Numbered from the stretch's first letter, positions 35,360-44,636 are shown. The stretch is DNA of 64,000 bases from JAUYQR01 sp963822435 (GCA_963822435.1 CAWGHN010000003.1:248001-312000); one strand, 5' to 3'. A program made the numbers and translations. Notes: generated by a model from the letters alone, not told the origin.

Positions 35360-35749
35360 ATGATCCAGCTAACCTACGCCTCGCGCCCTTTCGGTTTCGA
35401 TACGGCCATGCTCGCAGGCATCCTGCTCGATGCGCGCCGCTGCAACACGCGTGACGGGATCACCGGCCTGCTGATTTGCCGCGCCGACCTTTACCTTCAG
35501 CTTCTTGAAGGGCCGGAAGCCGCCGTCGACGCTGCCTATCGCCGCATTGCCGCCGACGACCGCCACATGGATCTCTCCCTGCTGACCCGTCGCTCTGTCA
35601 CCCATCGGCTTTTCCCGCGTTGGGCGATGCGCGACGATCCGGCGCGAAGCTGGCTCTGGACCAAGGTCGAGGTTGACGATGGCGCCCTGAACCGCGCCTC
35701 CGAAGACGAAATCCTTGCCGTTTTCGAACGCATCGCCGGCGAAGAGTGA
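35360..35749 (+). CDS. Stand-alone BLUF-domain blue-light sensor
   Basis: A 129-residue protein that is almost entirely one BLUF domain. This fold binds FAD and senses blue light. The key residues known from AppA are present: Y6 in QLTYAS, N29 in RRCNTRDGITG, Q47 in LYLQLLEG, and W88/M90 in FPRWAM. No output domain is attached, so the signal must pass by protein contact. I chose the ATG at 35360 over a TTG at 35351. It is isolated after the clpA terminator and convergent with the OmpA-like gene (gap of 4 bp). Confidence 0.9.
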   Translation: MIQLTYASRPFGFDTAMLAGILLDARRCNTRDGITGLLICRADLYLQLLEGPEAAVDAAYRRIAADDRHMDLSLLTRRSVTHRLFPRWAMRDDPARSWLWTKVEVDDGALNRASEDEILAVFERIAGEE

Positions 35750-35753
35750 CGCC

Positions 35754-37358
35754 CTAGCGTTCCGTCAGCTTCAACTCGATCCGCCGGTTCAACGCACGGC
35801 TCGCCTCGTCATCACCCGGCGCCACCGGACGGTATTCGCCAAAGCCGGTCGCCGCCATCCGTTCCGGCGGAAAGCCCAACTCGTCCTGCATATAGCGCAC
35901 CACCGACAAGGCGCGTGCCTGGCTCAATTCCCAGTTGTCGCGAAAGCCTCGTGTCCCCGCCACCGGCACATTGTCGGTGTGCCCGTCAACGCGGATGATC
36001 CAGTCGATGCCGTCCGGGATCTGCCCCCGAACCTCATCCAGAATCTGCACCACGCCCGCAATCTGCTCGCGCCCTTCCGGCGCAAGGTCTGCCGAGCCCT
36101 GATTGAACAGCACTTCGCTCGAAAACACGAAGCGGTCGCCAACCACCCGCACGCCTTGTCGGCCTTCCAGCAAAGTAGACAACTGGCCAAAGAATTCCGA
36201 TCGGAACCGCGCCAGATCCTTGTTCTCGGCTGCCAGCCGCGCCGCCTCGGCGGCTTCAAGTTCGGCGCGCTGACGCTGCTCTGACGCGACCTGGGCCAAG
36301 GCCGAATTCAGCCGTGCGCCCAGATTATCAAGCTGCACCTTCGCCGCCGCGTCCTTCGCGGCGGCTTCGTCCAAGACCGATTGCAACGCCCCAAGCTGTC
36401 CGCGCAAGGCCGCGACCTGCTGGTTCAGCAACTCCACCTGCCGCGCCGCCGCAAGCGTCTTTTCCTGTTCCGCCAGCAGCGCCGTCTTGGCCGCCGAAAG
36501 TGCCGCACTTTCCCCCGTGGCAGCCTTCGCCGCCTCGGTCCGCGCTGCTGCCAGCAGGGTCAGCGTATCCTCAGCGCGCTTGCGTTCCGCTTCCAGCGCC
36601 AGCGTCATCGCGGTCAGTTCGGTATCCGCCCCCGCCAGTTTTTCGCGCAACGCCGCCAGCGCCGCCGCATCGGTCAGCCGCGCCGCCTCGGCCTCGCTCA
36701 AAGCCTCTTTCGCCGCTGCCGCCTCGGCTGCACGCCCGGCATCTTTGGTGCGCAAATCCGCAACCAAGGCCTCCAGCGCCTCGCGCCGTGCCGCCGCCAG
36801 CCGCGCCGCCTCGGCGTTTGCGTCCACCTCGTCGCGCGCCTTGGCCAAGGCCAGCGTCAGCGCCTCGCTGTCGGTGATCAGCTTGGCCTTCGCCGCTTCC
36901 AGATCGGCCACCGATGCGGTCAGCGCCGACGCCTCGCCCCGCGCCGCATCCCGCTCGGCCAGAAGGGTCGCCACCTGCGCCTCAAAGCTGGTAATCTTGC
37001 CTTGCGCTGCCGTCAGTTCCGCCGACCGCGCCTCCAACTGCCCGGTCAGCGACGCGATCAGCGACGATTGCCGCTCGCCCTCGGCCGCCGCCGCCGCCAG
37101 CCCTGCCTGCAACCGCCCGACCTCGCCCTCCAGCGCGGTCGCCCGCGTGCGCTCCAGCCCCAAGGCATCGGCCAATTGCGCCACCTGAGCATTCAAGGCG
37201 TCCAGTTCGGTGCCTTGCGTGGTGATCTGGTCGCGCAGCACCGATTGCATGATGGTAAAGATCGTCAGCACGAACATCAGCACCATCAACAGCGTCGTGA
37301 CCGCGTCCACGAACCCCGGCCAGATCATGGATGAATCCCGGCGCCGCGGCGAAGCCAT
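35754..37358 (-). CDS. MotB/OmpA-like protein with a long coiled coil
   Basis: A 534-residue inner-membrane protein. It has a short basic N-terminus (MASPRRRDSSMIWPGF), one membrane helix (about residues 15-38, including FVDAVTTLLMVLMFVL with a membrane aspartate, D18, as in MotB/ExbD proton channels), an alanine-rich coiled coil from about residue 47 to 385, and an OmpA-like peptidoglycan-binding domain at the end (VDGHTDNVPVAG, NWELSQARALSVV, NRRIELKL). It pairs with the ExbB-like gene 3 bp upstream. It is likely a proton-driven stator or envelope force-transducing unit; its function is not established. Confidence 0.86.
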   Translation of the reverse strand: MASPRRRDSSMIWPGFVDAVTTLLMVLMFVLTIFTIMQSVLRDQITTQGTELDALNAQVAQLADALGLERTRATALEGEVGRLQAGLAAAAAEGERQSSLIASLTGQLEARSAELTAAQGKITSFEAQVATLLAERDAARGEASALTASVADLEAAKAKLITDSEALTLALAKARDEVDANAEAARLAAARREALEALVADLRTKDAGRAAEAAAAKEALSEAEAARLTDAAALAALREKLAGADTELTAMTLALEAERKRAEDTLTLLAAARTEAAKAATGESAALSAAKTALLAEQEKTLAAARQVELLNQQVAALRGQLGALQSVLDEAAAKDAAAKVQLDNLGARLNSALAQVASEQRQRAELEAAEAARLAAENKDLARFRSEFFGQLSTLLEGRQGVRVVGDRFVFSSEVLFNQGSADLAPEGREQIAGVVQILDEVRGQIPDGIDWIIRVDGHTDNVPVAGTRGFRDNWELSQARALSVVRYMQDELGFPPERMAATGFGEYRPVAPGDDEASRALNRRIELKLTER

Positions 37359-37361
37359 GGC

Positions 37362-38555
37362 TTAACTCCGCGCCGGCGTGGTGCGACCAAGCTGCCGGAT
37401 CGCCGAGGTCAGCGCCGAAATGTCGCCCTTCAGGTCGGCAACCGTTTCCTGCCGCCCCGCCGACATCTCTTCCAGTATCCGCAACAGCTGCACGTCGATC
37501 GACCGCAACCGCATCCGGCTTTCCGCGTCGGAATGCGCACCACCCTCAGCCCCCGCCAGCGCCGCGATCAGCCGCTCCTGCCCGTCGGCAATACGGCGCA
37601 ACGTCTCGGCCTGCCCCGCCTCCGCTTCCATCCGCCGGCTGAGCCCCTGCACCGCCTCGGCCAGTTCCGCCATCCGTGCATCGGCCATCGCCCGGCTGAC
37701 GTCGGATTGTGCATATAGGATCTGCAACTGCTCCATCTGCCCGGCCATATGGTCCATCACCATCGCCAGCGCGTTCTGGTCCGTCGCCTCGCCCTCGCTG
37801 GCAAAGCCCAACCGGGTGATCGACGACAACCACTCCTCAAGCTCACGCGAAAACCGGTTCTGCCCATGCCCGGCAAACAGCTCCAGCAAGCCCAGAACCA
37901 GCGACCCGGCCAGACCCAAAAGCGACGATGAAAACGCCGTCCCCATCCCGCCAAGCTGGCTTTCCAACCCGCCCATCAGCTTGGAAAACACATCCAGCCC
38001 GCTTTCGCCTTCCTGCGGCGCCAGCGACCGGATCGTCTCCACCACCGCCGGAACGGTTGTGGCCAAACCCCAGAACGTGCCCAAAAGCCCCAGGAAAACC
38101 AGAAGGTTGATCAGATACCGCGTGATATCGCGCGCTTCTTCGATCCGCTGCTCCACCGATTCCTGAATCGACCGGGACGAGGCCGTGGTGATCGACACGC
38201 GCGCGCCCCGCGTGCGCAACAGCGCCGCCAGCGGTGCCAGCAGGCGGGGTGGCCGGTCATCCTCCGTGCCCGGCGTGCCGCGCACGAAATTCTCGATCCA
38301 GTAGACCGATTGCGCCAGAATCCAGACCTGCCAGAAACAGGTGATCACCCCGATGAAGAACACCGCCGCGATCAGCCCGTTCAACAGCGGGTTGGTCGCA
38401 AGAATTTCGGTGATCTGGGCAAGGATGAGCCATGCCCCCACCCCGACAGCGATGCAGACCAGAAGCATGGTCGTGATCGCGCGAATGGGCTGGCTGAAGG
38501 TCGTCGTGGCCTCGGCGTCTCGTCTGTCCATCGGCAACGTGCCTGCCCTCTTCAT
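37362..38555 (-). CDS. ExbB/TolQ/MotA-like proton channel protein
   Basis: A membrane protein of 397 residues from the ATG at 38555 (MKRAGTLPMDRRDAEA). It has two N-terminal helices, a cytoplasmic stretch with QESVEQRIEEARDITRYLINLLVFLGLLGTFWGLATTVPAVVETI (MotA/TolQ/ExbB signature), and GTAFSSSLLGLAGSLVLGLLELFAG as the last helix. A long cytoplasmic helical tail (about 150 residues) follows, unusual for plain ExbB. It forms a two-gene unit with the OmpA-like coiled-coil protein, probably as a 5:2 proton channel (by analogy). Confidence 0.86.
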   Translation of the reverse strand: MKRAGTLPMDRRDAEATTTFSQPIRAITTMLLVCIAVGVGAWLILAQITEILATNPLLNGLIAAVFFIGVITCFWQVWILAQSVYWIENFVRGTPGTEDDRPPRLLAPLAALLRTRGARVSITTASSRSIQESVEQRIEEARDITRYLINLLVFLGLLGTFWGLATTVPAVVETIRSLAPQEGESGLDVFSKLMGGLESQLGGMGTAFSSSLLGLAGSLVLGLLELFAGHGQNRFSRELEEWLSSITRLGFASEGEATDQNALAMVMDHMAGQMEQLQILYAQSDVSRAMADARMAELAEAVQGLSRRMEAEAGQAETLRRIADGQERLIAALAGAEGGAHSDAESRMRLRSIDVQLLRILEEMSAGRQETVADLKGDISALTSAIRQLGRTTPARS

Positions 38556-38608
38556 CTGCTCACCATCGAGTTTATCAGGAACCCCGCCCCTGCCAAGCAA
38601 AAGCGGCG

Positions 38609-39139
38609 TCAGACCAGTTTTCGTACCCTCTCGGCCAGCCAATCAAGGTCGGCGTCGGCGATGCCAAGCTCGGCCAGATGCGCGGTCGTGGCCCAAAGAT
38701 AATCCCGGTTCGGGCCGCGCCCTCCGACCGCGCGGGCAATGATCCTTGCCTGTTCTTCCAGCGCCAGCCCGCCGCAATACTGCACATGATCGGGGTCGAT
38801 CACATAGGCCAGCGCTTCGACCGCCCCTGCGTCTGTCGCGACCGGCAGCACAGTCTCAAGGTAGGCCGAAGAAATCAGTTCCCGCTCGCGCAATCCTGCC
38901 ACCGTCGTCGCCTCGGCCCCCGGCGCCACGCGAAACGCCACGCCGTCGCAAAACGCGGCCTCCGCCCGGTCCAGCGCCAGCACCAGACCGGGGTCGTCCA
39001 CCGTGCCGCGATGGTGGATCGACCGCATGCAAAAGCTGCGCTGCCAGCCCCGCACCCGCGCGATCCGCCGCTCGGCCACCGGAAAACCGGGGTCCCAGAT
39101 CAGCGAGCCGTAGCCAAACACCCACAGTTGCGTGTCCAT
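38609..39139 (-). CDS. Gamma-glutamylcyclotransferase (ChaC-like)
   Basis: ChaC-family enzyme of 176 residues that degrades glutathione to 5-oxoproline and Cys-Gly. The start LWVFGYGSLIWDPGF (Y-G-S-L substrate loop) and the catalytic glutamate region (ERELISSAYLE) are visible, as is the end NRDYLWATTAHLAELGI. The ATG at 39139 fits the family start; upstream in-frame codons would extend into the divergent DUF2125 region. It is 53 bp upstream of the ExbB-like gene on the same strand, so co-transcription is possible. Confidence 0.9.
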   Translation of the reverse strand: MDTQLWVFGYGSLIWDPGFPVAERRIARVRGWQRSFCMRSIHHRGTVDDPGLVLALDRAEAAFCDGVAFRVAPGAEATTVAGLRERELISSAYLETVLPVATDAGAVEALAYVIDPDHVQYCGGLALEEQARIIARAVGGRGPNRDYLWATTAHLAELGIADADLDWLAERVRKLV

Positions 39140-39209
39140 TCCGCTCCCCGCTGGCAAGTGACGCATCGGCCCTATAAACATGCGCCAACGGGCAATGAAA
39201 AGGTGTCGC

Positions 39210-40214
39210 ATGCGCAAACTGACCTGGCTTCTGATCGCGCTCACCATCCTGTGGTCGGGCGGCTGGTTCTGGGGCTCGTCAAAGGTGCGCGAAGGCATCG
39301 ACCAGTGGTTTGCCGCCCAGACTGCGCAAGGTTACATCGCGCAGAACGCAGGTTTCTCGGTCCTCGGATATCCGAACCGGCTGGATGTTACCCTCGACGC
39401 TCCGAAGTTTGCAGACCCCAGCACCGGTTTCGGCTGGGAGGGCCAGTTCCTGCAGGTCTTCACCATGACGTGGAAACCCTGGCACATCATCGCAGCCCTG
39501 CCGCCGCAGCAGACGATCCGCACCCCTGATCAGGATATCGGCATCACCGCCACCAGTCTGCGCGCCAGCGCCCGCGCCCTGCCGCAGATGATCCTGCCGC
39601 TGGATGAAGCGATCCTCGAAGGCACCACGATCGAGGCCACCTCCACCCAAGGCTGGACCGTGGCGCTTGGCTCCCTTCTGCTGGCTATCCGCTCCGACCA
39701 CACCGGGACGAACGCCTATGATGTCGCGCTGACCGGAACCGATCTGGAACCCGACAAGGCGTTTCTCACGGCGCTTTCGCCCGACGCCGGGCTGCCGCCG
39801 CGGATCGCCAGCCTACGCGCCGACCTGAAGGCACAGTTGACCGCCCCGCTTGACCGCACCGCCGCCGACACCAACCCCCGCCTTACCGGCCTTGCCGTGA
39901 ACGAGGTGGCCGTGACCTGGGGCGACCTGACGGTCTTCGCAAAGGGCACAATTGAACCCGACGCCGAGGGTTATGCCGCAGGCAAGATCGACATCGCCGT
40001 AACGAACTGGCAGCGCCTCGTGCCGATCCTGATCGCGGCAGGCGTGGTCAAGCCCGAGGTAGCGCCCACCGTCAGCAACATGCTCAAAGCAATGGCCGAA
40101 CAGAACGGCTCGCCCTTCGTGCTCGAATTGCCGCTGACACTGGCGTCAGGCCGCATGTCGCTTGGCCCCCTGCCGCTTGGCCAGGCACCTTTGATGGCAG
40201 CGGTCACGAACTGA
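39210..40214 (+). CDS. DUF2125 family protein
   Basis: A 334-residue protein beginning MRKLTWLLIALTILWSGGWFWGS, a signal anchor, followed by a beta-rich body (YIAQNAGFSVLGYPNRLDVTLDAPKF...). It matches DUF2125 of alphaproteobacteria. Repeated patterns of type L-x-x-x-G/A and long beta strands recall AsmA-like envelope proteins, but no function is known. It ends 3 bp from the convergent extensin-like gene. Confidence 0.86.
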   Translation: MRKLTWLLIALTILWSGGWFWGSSKVREGIDQWFAAQTAQGYIAQNAGFSVLGYPNRLDVTLDAPKFADPSTGFGWEGQFLQVFTMTWKPWHIIAALPPQQTIRTPDQDIGITATSLRASARALPQMILPLDEAILEGTTIEATSTQGWTVALGSLLLAIRSDHTGTNAYDVALTGTDLEPDKAFLTALSPDAGLPPRIASLRADLKAQLTAPLDRTAADTNPRLTGLAVNEVAVTWGDLTVFAKGTIEPDAEGYAAGKIDIAVTNWQRLVPILIAAGVVKPEVAPTVSNMLKAMAEQNGSPFVLELPLTLASGRMSLGPLPLGQAPLMAAVTN

Positions 40215-40217
40215 GCG

Positions 40218-41087
40218 TTAGCGGCAGTAGGCACCGCCGCTGCGGTCAGACGTGTCGAAGTGCAGATGGTCCTCGTGAAACCCGTCCGACCCCGGCCCGA
40301 GGGTGGTTTTGAAGATGCCGCAGGCGCCCTTGTGGACCTTGCGCATGGTGCGGTCAAACCCGCCCGCCACCACCTCCGCCCGACCGTTCGACACCACGAA
40401 GGCCGAGATATCAATCGCCTTGCCCTTGCCATGCTCGCTGATCTTCGCGCCGCGAATGTTGTTGCGGCTGCGGCAGATATAATGCGCGGCGATCCGTAGT
40501 TCGACCACACGGTCGCGGTAAGCGGGCTGCAACACGTCCGATACCCAGGTGTTCAGCGCCCGCGCGGTATCGCAGTCGATCGTTGCACCCTGGCTCAGCC
40601 GGACCCCGGAAACCGAGGTCACACGCACCGCCTCTGGAACCCCGCAGCCCTTCACCTTTGATTTGATCGGCGCGATTTCCTCGCCCTTGATCGCGGCAAC
40701 CCCGCAGACCGATCCGGCCAGACTGGCAGCCTCGCGCTTCTTGCGCCGCTGCTCGCGCTTGGTCAGCGGCGGCTCGGCGGCAACCGGTTCAGGCTCCACC
40801 GCCGTGGCAGACAGGTCCAGCCCTTGCGCAACGCCCGCCCCCTGCGCCGCCGCCACCTTTGCGGCCAGTGACCCCGGTCGCGGCATCGGCCGCAACGACC
40901 GTTCCAACGCGTCCCCTGGCGCGGCTTCGGCCACCGCCAGACCAACAGCTTCGGTATAGGCCGGGTTCGGCAAAGGCCGTGGTGACCGGTCAACAGTCTG
41001 TCCCCGAGCCGCCGGCGCCAGCACCAGCAGCAGCAGCAACGTCAGCGCCGCGACAGCCCCGCGCAAGGCTTCACGTCCGCTTGGCAT
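40218..41087 (-). CDS. Extensin-like C-terminal domain protein, exported
   Basis: A 289-residue secreted protein. The ATG at 41087 starts a signal peptide (MPSGREALRGAVAALTLLLLLVLAPAARG). A low-complexity linker and a basic patch KREQRRKKREA follow, then the extensin-like C domain: CGVPEAVRVTSVSGV, CDTARALNTWV, SYICRSRNN-type (AHYICRSRNN), ISEHGKGKAIDISAF and DGFHEDHLHFD. The H/D/H pattern resembles D,D-peptidases of the VanY/MepA group, so a role at the cell wall is likely. It overlaps tyrC by 17 bp. Confidence 0.88.
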   Translation of the reverse strand: MPSGREALRGAVAALTLLLLLVLAPAARGQTVDRSPRPLPNPAYTEAVGLAVAEAAPGDALERSLRPMPRPGSLAAKVAAAQGAGVAQGLDLSATAVEPEPVAAEPPLTKREQRRKKREAASLAGSVCGVAAIKGEEIAPIKSKVKGCGVPEAVRVTSVSGVRLSQGATIDCDTARALNTWVSDVLQPAYRDRVVELRIAAHYICRSRNNIRGAKISEHGKGKAIDISAFVVSNGRAEVVAGGFDRTMRKVHKGACGIFKTTLGPGSDGFHEDHLHFDTSDRSGGAYCR

Positions 41088-41988
41088 CGGCGGCACGGCC
41101 AAAGTCGGGCGCGGCAGTGTCCTGCCCGGCCTCGATGATCCCGCGCCGGATCGCCCTCGTCCGGGTGAAATAGGCGTGCAGATGGTCGCCGTCTCCCAAC
41201 CGGATCGCCCGCTGCAACGCGAACAATTCCTCAGTGAAGCGGCCAAGAATGTCCAGCACGGCGTCCTTATTGGTCAGGAACACGTCGCGCCACATCGTTG
41301 GGTCGCTGGCCGCGATCCGGGTGAAATCGCGAAACCCGGTGGCGGAGTATTTGATGACTTCGCTGTTCGACACCCGCCGCAGGTCATCGGCGACACCCAC
41401 CATCGTGTAGGCAATCAGATGCGGCGTGTGGCTGACGACGGCCAGCACCAGATCATGGTGCGGCGGGTCCATCGTATCGACATTGGCGCCCATCGCGGCC
41501 AACAGCCGCGTCAACCGCTCCAACGCCGCCGCATCAGTGTCGACCAACGGCGTCAGCAACCACCAGCGGTTCTGAAACAGCGTCGCAAACCCTGACCGCG
41601 GCCCGGAATACTCGGTCCCCGCCATCGGATGACCGGGGATGAAATGCACGCCCGCAGGGATATGCGGCGCCACCGCCGCGATGACAGCCTGCTTGACCGA
41701 CCCCACGTCCGTGACCGTAGCACCCGCCGCCAGATGCGGCCCGATCTCGGCGGCAATCGCCTCCATCGCGCCCACCGGCACGCACAGCACCACAAGGTCC
41801 GCCCCTGCCACCGCCTCGGCGGCGGTCTCGGTCACCCGGTCGCAGAACAACTCGCGCGCCACCCCCCGCGTCTCGGCCGACCGCGCATAGCCCACAATCT
41901 CGCCCGCCAGCCCACCGGCCCGCATCGCATGCGCCATGGATGAGGCGATCAGACCAAGGCCGATCAGGGCGACGCGCTGATAGATCAT
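41071..41988 (-). CDS. tyrC: Prephenate/arogenate (cyclohexadienyl) dehydrogenase
   Basis: NAD(P)-dependent dehydrogenase of 305 residues acting in tyrosine synthesis. The Rossmann loop VALIGLGLIASSMA (G-x-G-x-x-A/S), VTDVGSVKQAV, HFIPGHPMAGTEYSGP and AVVSHTPHLIAYTMV (catalytic histidine) are visible. The ATG at 41988 overlaps the stop of hisC by 4 bp, so the two are coupled. The upstream extension to 42066 lies inside hisC and is rejected. Confidence 0.94.
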   Translation of the reverse strand: MIYQRVALIGLGLIASSMAHAMRAGGLAGEIVGYARSAETRGVARELFCDRVTETAAEAVAGADLVVLCVPVGAMEAIAAEIGPHLAAGATVTDVGSVKQAVIAAVAPHIPAGVHFIPGHPMAGTEYSGPRSGFATLFQNRWWLLTPLVDTDAAALERLTRLLAAMGANVDTMDPPHHDLVLAVVSHTPHLIAYTMVGVADDLRRVSNSEVIKYSATGFRDFTRIAASDPTMWRDVFLTNKDAVLDILGRFTEELFALQRAIRLGDGDHLHAYFTRTRAIRRGIIEAGQDTAAPDFGRAADAKRT

Positions 41989-43070
41989 CGCACGCCCTTG
42001 AACTGCGCCACCGCATGCGCCACGCGGCGGCACGATGCCTCGTCGCCGATGGTGATGCGCAGGCAATGCGGCAGCTTGTAGCCAGCCACCCGCCGCACGA
42101 TCAGCCCCTGCTCTTGCAAAAAGGCGTCACAGGCCTCGGCTTCGTCCTGGCCCGAAAACCGCGCCAGCACGAAATTTGCCATCGACGTGTCCGAGGGCAC
42201 GCCCAGTTCAGCCAGCGCCACCGCCAGCCACGACCGCAGCCGCGCGTTCTCGTTTCGGCATTTCGCGACAAAGTCCTGATCCCTGACCGCCGCCTCCGCC
42301 ACGTCCAGTTGCGCGGTCGACAGGTTGAACGGCCCCCGCACCCGGTTCAGCACGTCGATGATGTGCTTCGGCCCGTAGCCCCAGCCGATCCGCAGCCCGC
42401 CAAGCCCGTAAACCTTGGAAAACGTCCGCGTCATCACCACGTTGTCGCGCGCATCCACCAAGGCGGCGCCGCCGTCGTAGCCTTCGACATATTCCGCATA
42501 GGCCCCGTCCAGCACCAGGATCGCCTGCGCCGGCAAGCCGGCCGCCAGCCGCGCCACCTCCGCCGCCGAAACCATCGTGCCGGTGGGGTTGTTCGGATTG
42601 GCCAGAAACACCAGCTTTGTGCGCCGGTTGCAGGCCGCAAGAATCGCGTCCACGTCGGCTGTCCGCTCGCGCTCGGGCACCTCGACCGGGGTCGCCCCTG
42701 CCGCCAAGGCGTAAATGCGGTACATCAGAAAGCCATGCTCGGTGTAGACCACCTCGTCCTTCGGCCCGGCATAGGCCTGACAGAGGAAGTTGATCACCTC
42801 GTCCGATCCGGCACCACAAATCACGCGCGCGGCGTCCAGCCCATGCACCTCGGCAATTGCTGTGCGCAAGCTGACATGGTTAGTCGACGGATACCGGTGC
42901 AGCGAATGCACCGAGCGCTGGAACGCCTCCTTCGCCCGGTCCGACGCGCCGAACGGATTTTCGTTCGACGACAGCTTCACCGCATTGGCCACGCCCGCCA
43001 CATGCGACTTGCCGCCCTCGTAAAGGGCGATGTCAAGAATGCCAGGCTGCGGTCGGATCTGGTCGGTCAT
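41985..43070 (-). CDS. hisC: Histidinol-phosphate/aromatic aminotransferase
   Basis: PLP aminotransferase (361 residues) of the HisC group. The motifs are LSSNENPFGAS, ANPNNPTGTM, LDGAYAEYV and the PLP lysine in TRTFSKVYGLGGLRIGW. It probably serves histidine and, next to tyrC, aromatic amino acid synthesis. I chose the ATG at 43070 with GGGGGAGACC directly upstream. It forms a hisC-tyrC pair; the remaining his genes of this window are about 10 kb away. Confidence 0.94.
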   Translation of the reverse strand: MTDQIRPQPGILDIALYEGGKSHVAGVANAVKLSSNENPFGASDRAKEAFQRSVHSLHRYPSTNHVSLRTAIAEVHGLDAARVICGAGSDEVINFLCQAYAGPKDEVVYTEHGFLMYRIYALAAGATPVEVPERERTADVDAILAACNRRTKLVFLANPNNPTGTMVSAAEVARLAAGLPAQAILVLDGAYAEYVEGYDGGAALVDARDNVVMTRTFSKVYGLGGLRIGWGYGPKHIIDVLNRVRGPFNLSTAQLDVAEAAVRDQDFVAKCRNENARLRSWLAVALAELGVPSDTSMANFVLARFSGQDEAEACDAFLQEQGLIVRRVAGYKLPHCLRITIGDEASCRRVAHAVAQFKGVR

Positions 43071-43179
43071 GGTCTCCCCCGAAACTCGAGGCGTTCTTAG
43101 CCGCCCCGTGCCCACAAGGCCAGAGACTTCCGCCCTACCCACCCGTGACTTATTGCGCGCCTTGCGGCGCCAACGCACC

Positions 43180-43222
43180 GACCGGACGGAAACGTGCGCC
43201 CGTCAGGGCGCTCCGTCTGGTC
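43180..43222 (-). terminator. Two-tier hairpin after homospermidine synthase
   Basis: Inner perfect stem GCGCCC-GTCA-GGGCGC (43196-43211) inside an outer 11-bp arm pair with one mismatch (43180-43190 with 43212-43222). It overlaps the last codon region of the upstream gene. It lacks a T-run, so it may be a factor-assisted terminator or an mRNA-stabilising structure rather than a classical one. Confidence 0.5.
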
Positions 43223-44636
43223 AGTCGGCCAGAAAGTTCACGAACTGCCACGGATCGCTGTCGTCACGGTCCTCGGCAAAGCGGTTGATCCGGTGATCAA
43301 GCGGCGTCCAGTCGGTGTAGTGACATTCAATCTGCCCAAGGTAGGGCCGCTGCACCGCAAGGCAGCGCGCATGGTCCATCTCGTCGGCCTCGACAAAGCC
43401 CGCGCGCGGATTTTCCGCCACCCAGACCATCGCCGCCAGCACCGCGCTTGTGACCTGCATGCCCGTTGCGTTCTGGTAGGGCGCCAGCTCCCGCGCCTCG
43501 GCGCACGACAGACGCGAGCCATACCACATCGCGCCCTTGGCATGGCCGTAAAGGAACACGCCAAGATCGTCGCCACCCGCAACAATCTCGTCTGCGGTCA
43601 GGATATGTTTCTTCTCCGGCAACAAACCTGAGCCATTGATTTCGTGCAGCGACAAGATCGCGTCGGCGCAGGGGTGGTAGGCGTAGTGGCAGGTGGGGCG
43701 GTAGACCGCCTGCGGCCCGTCCCAGACGGTGTAGTAATCCGGGATCGACAGCGCCTCGTTATGTGTCACGACAAATCCGAATTGCGGGCCGACGCCGGGG
43801 CACCAGGACCGCACCCGCGTATCGGCGCCGGGGCGGTCGATCCAGATCGCATAGCCCGCGCCGAAATCGAAGGCATGGCCGTTGCGCGGCAGCCGCTTTT
43901 CATGCGTGCCCCAGCCCAGTTCCGCCGGCTGGTAACCTTCGGACAACAGCCCGTCGACCGACCAGGTGTTGACGAACACCCCCGGCGGCCGCGCCCGCTC
44001 CGAGATCTGGGTGTCGCGTTCGGCCACATGCACGCCCTTGACGCCAAGCGTCATTGCCAGCCGCGCCCAATCGTCACGACTGGCAGGCGCTGCCGGTATC
44101 CCGGTATCCGCCGCCAGCCGCAGCAGCGCCTCTTTCAACAGCCACGACACCATCCCCGGATTGGCACCGCAGCACGACACCGCCGTAGGCCCGCCGTCAA
44201 ACTCCTTGCCCAGCGCCCGCACCTTTTCACGCAGGGGATAATTCGTCCGCTCGGCGTTCGGCAAGGTCGAGCCGAAGTAGAACCCCGGCCAAGGCTCCAC
44301 CACGGTGTCGATGTATTGCACGCCAAGCTTCTGGCACAGCAGCATCAGCTCGATCGAGTCCACGTCGACCGACAGGTTCACCACCATGCCCTTGCCGTCC
44401 GGGAACAGCCCGGTCAGCACCTCGGTGAAGTTGTCAGGCACCAGTGCCAATTGCAGATGCCGCAGCCCGCGCTCCGCCAGCAGACCGCCAAACTCGCCCG
44501 ACGGTTCGATAATCGTGAAGGCATCTCGGTCAAACGCGATGTGCCGTTCGATCAGCGGCAGCACCCCGCGCCCGATTGACCCGAAACCGATCATCACCAA
44601 AGGCCCGTCAATGCGGGCGTGAACCTCGTAGCTCAT
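43221..44636 (-). CDS. hss: Homospermidine synthase
   Basis: NAD-dependent homospermidine synthase (471 residues), which condenses two putrescines, or putrescine and spermidine, into sym-homospermidine, a major polyamine of alphaproteobacteria. The N-terminal Rossmann loop MIGFGSIGRGVLPLI is followed by AVSCCGANPGMVSWLLKEAL, and the body contains GWGTHEKRLPRNGH and AMWYGSRLSCAEARELAPYQNATGMQV. Complete. The ATG at 44636 lies 10 bp after the YqhA gene. Confidence 0.94.
   Translation of the reverse strand: MSYEVHARIDGPLVMIGFGSIGRGVLPLIERHIAFDRDAFTIIEPSGEFGGLLAERGLRHLQLALVPDNFTEVLTGLFPDGKGMVVNLSVDVDSIELMLLCQKLGVQYIDTVVEPWPGFYFGSTLPNAERTNYPLREKVRALGKEFDGGPTAVSCCGANPGMVSWLLKEALLRLAADTGIPAAPASRDDWARLAMTLGVKGVHVAERDTQISERARPPGVFVNTWSVDGLLSEGYQPAELGWGTHEKRLPRNGHAFDFGAGYAIWIDRPGADTRVRSWCPGVGPQFGFVVTHNEALSIPDYYTVWDGPQAVYRPTCHYAYHPCADAILSLHEINGSGLLPEKKHILTADEIVAGGDDLGVFLYGHAKGAMWYGSRLSCAEARELAPYQNATGMQVTSAVLAAMVWVAENPRAGFVEADEMDHARCLAVQRPYLGQIECHYTDWTPLDHRINRFAEDRDDSDPWQFVNFLAD

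Noticed and set aside
35754..38555. ExbB/OmpA pair as a Zorya-type defence system
   Set aside because: ZorA/ZorB-like architecture is superficially similar, but no zorC, zorD or zorE gene is adjacent; the neighbours are a ChaC enzyme and a BLUF protein.
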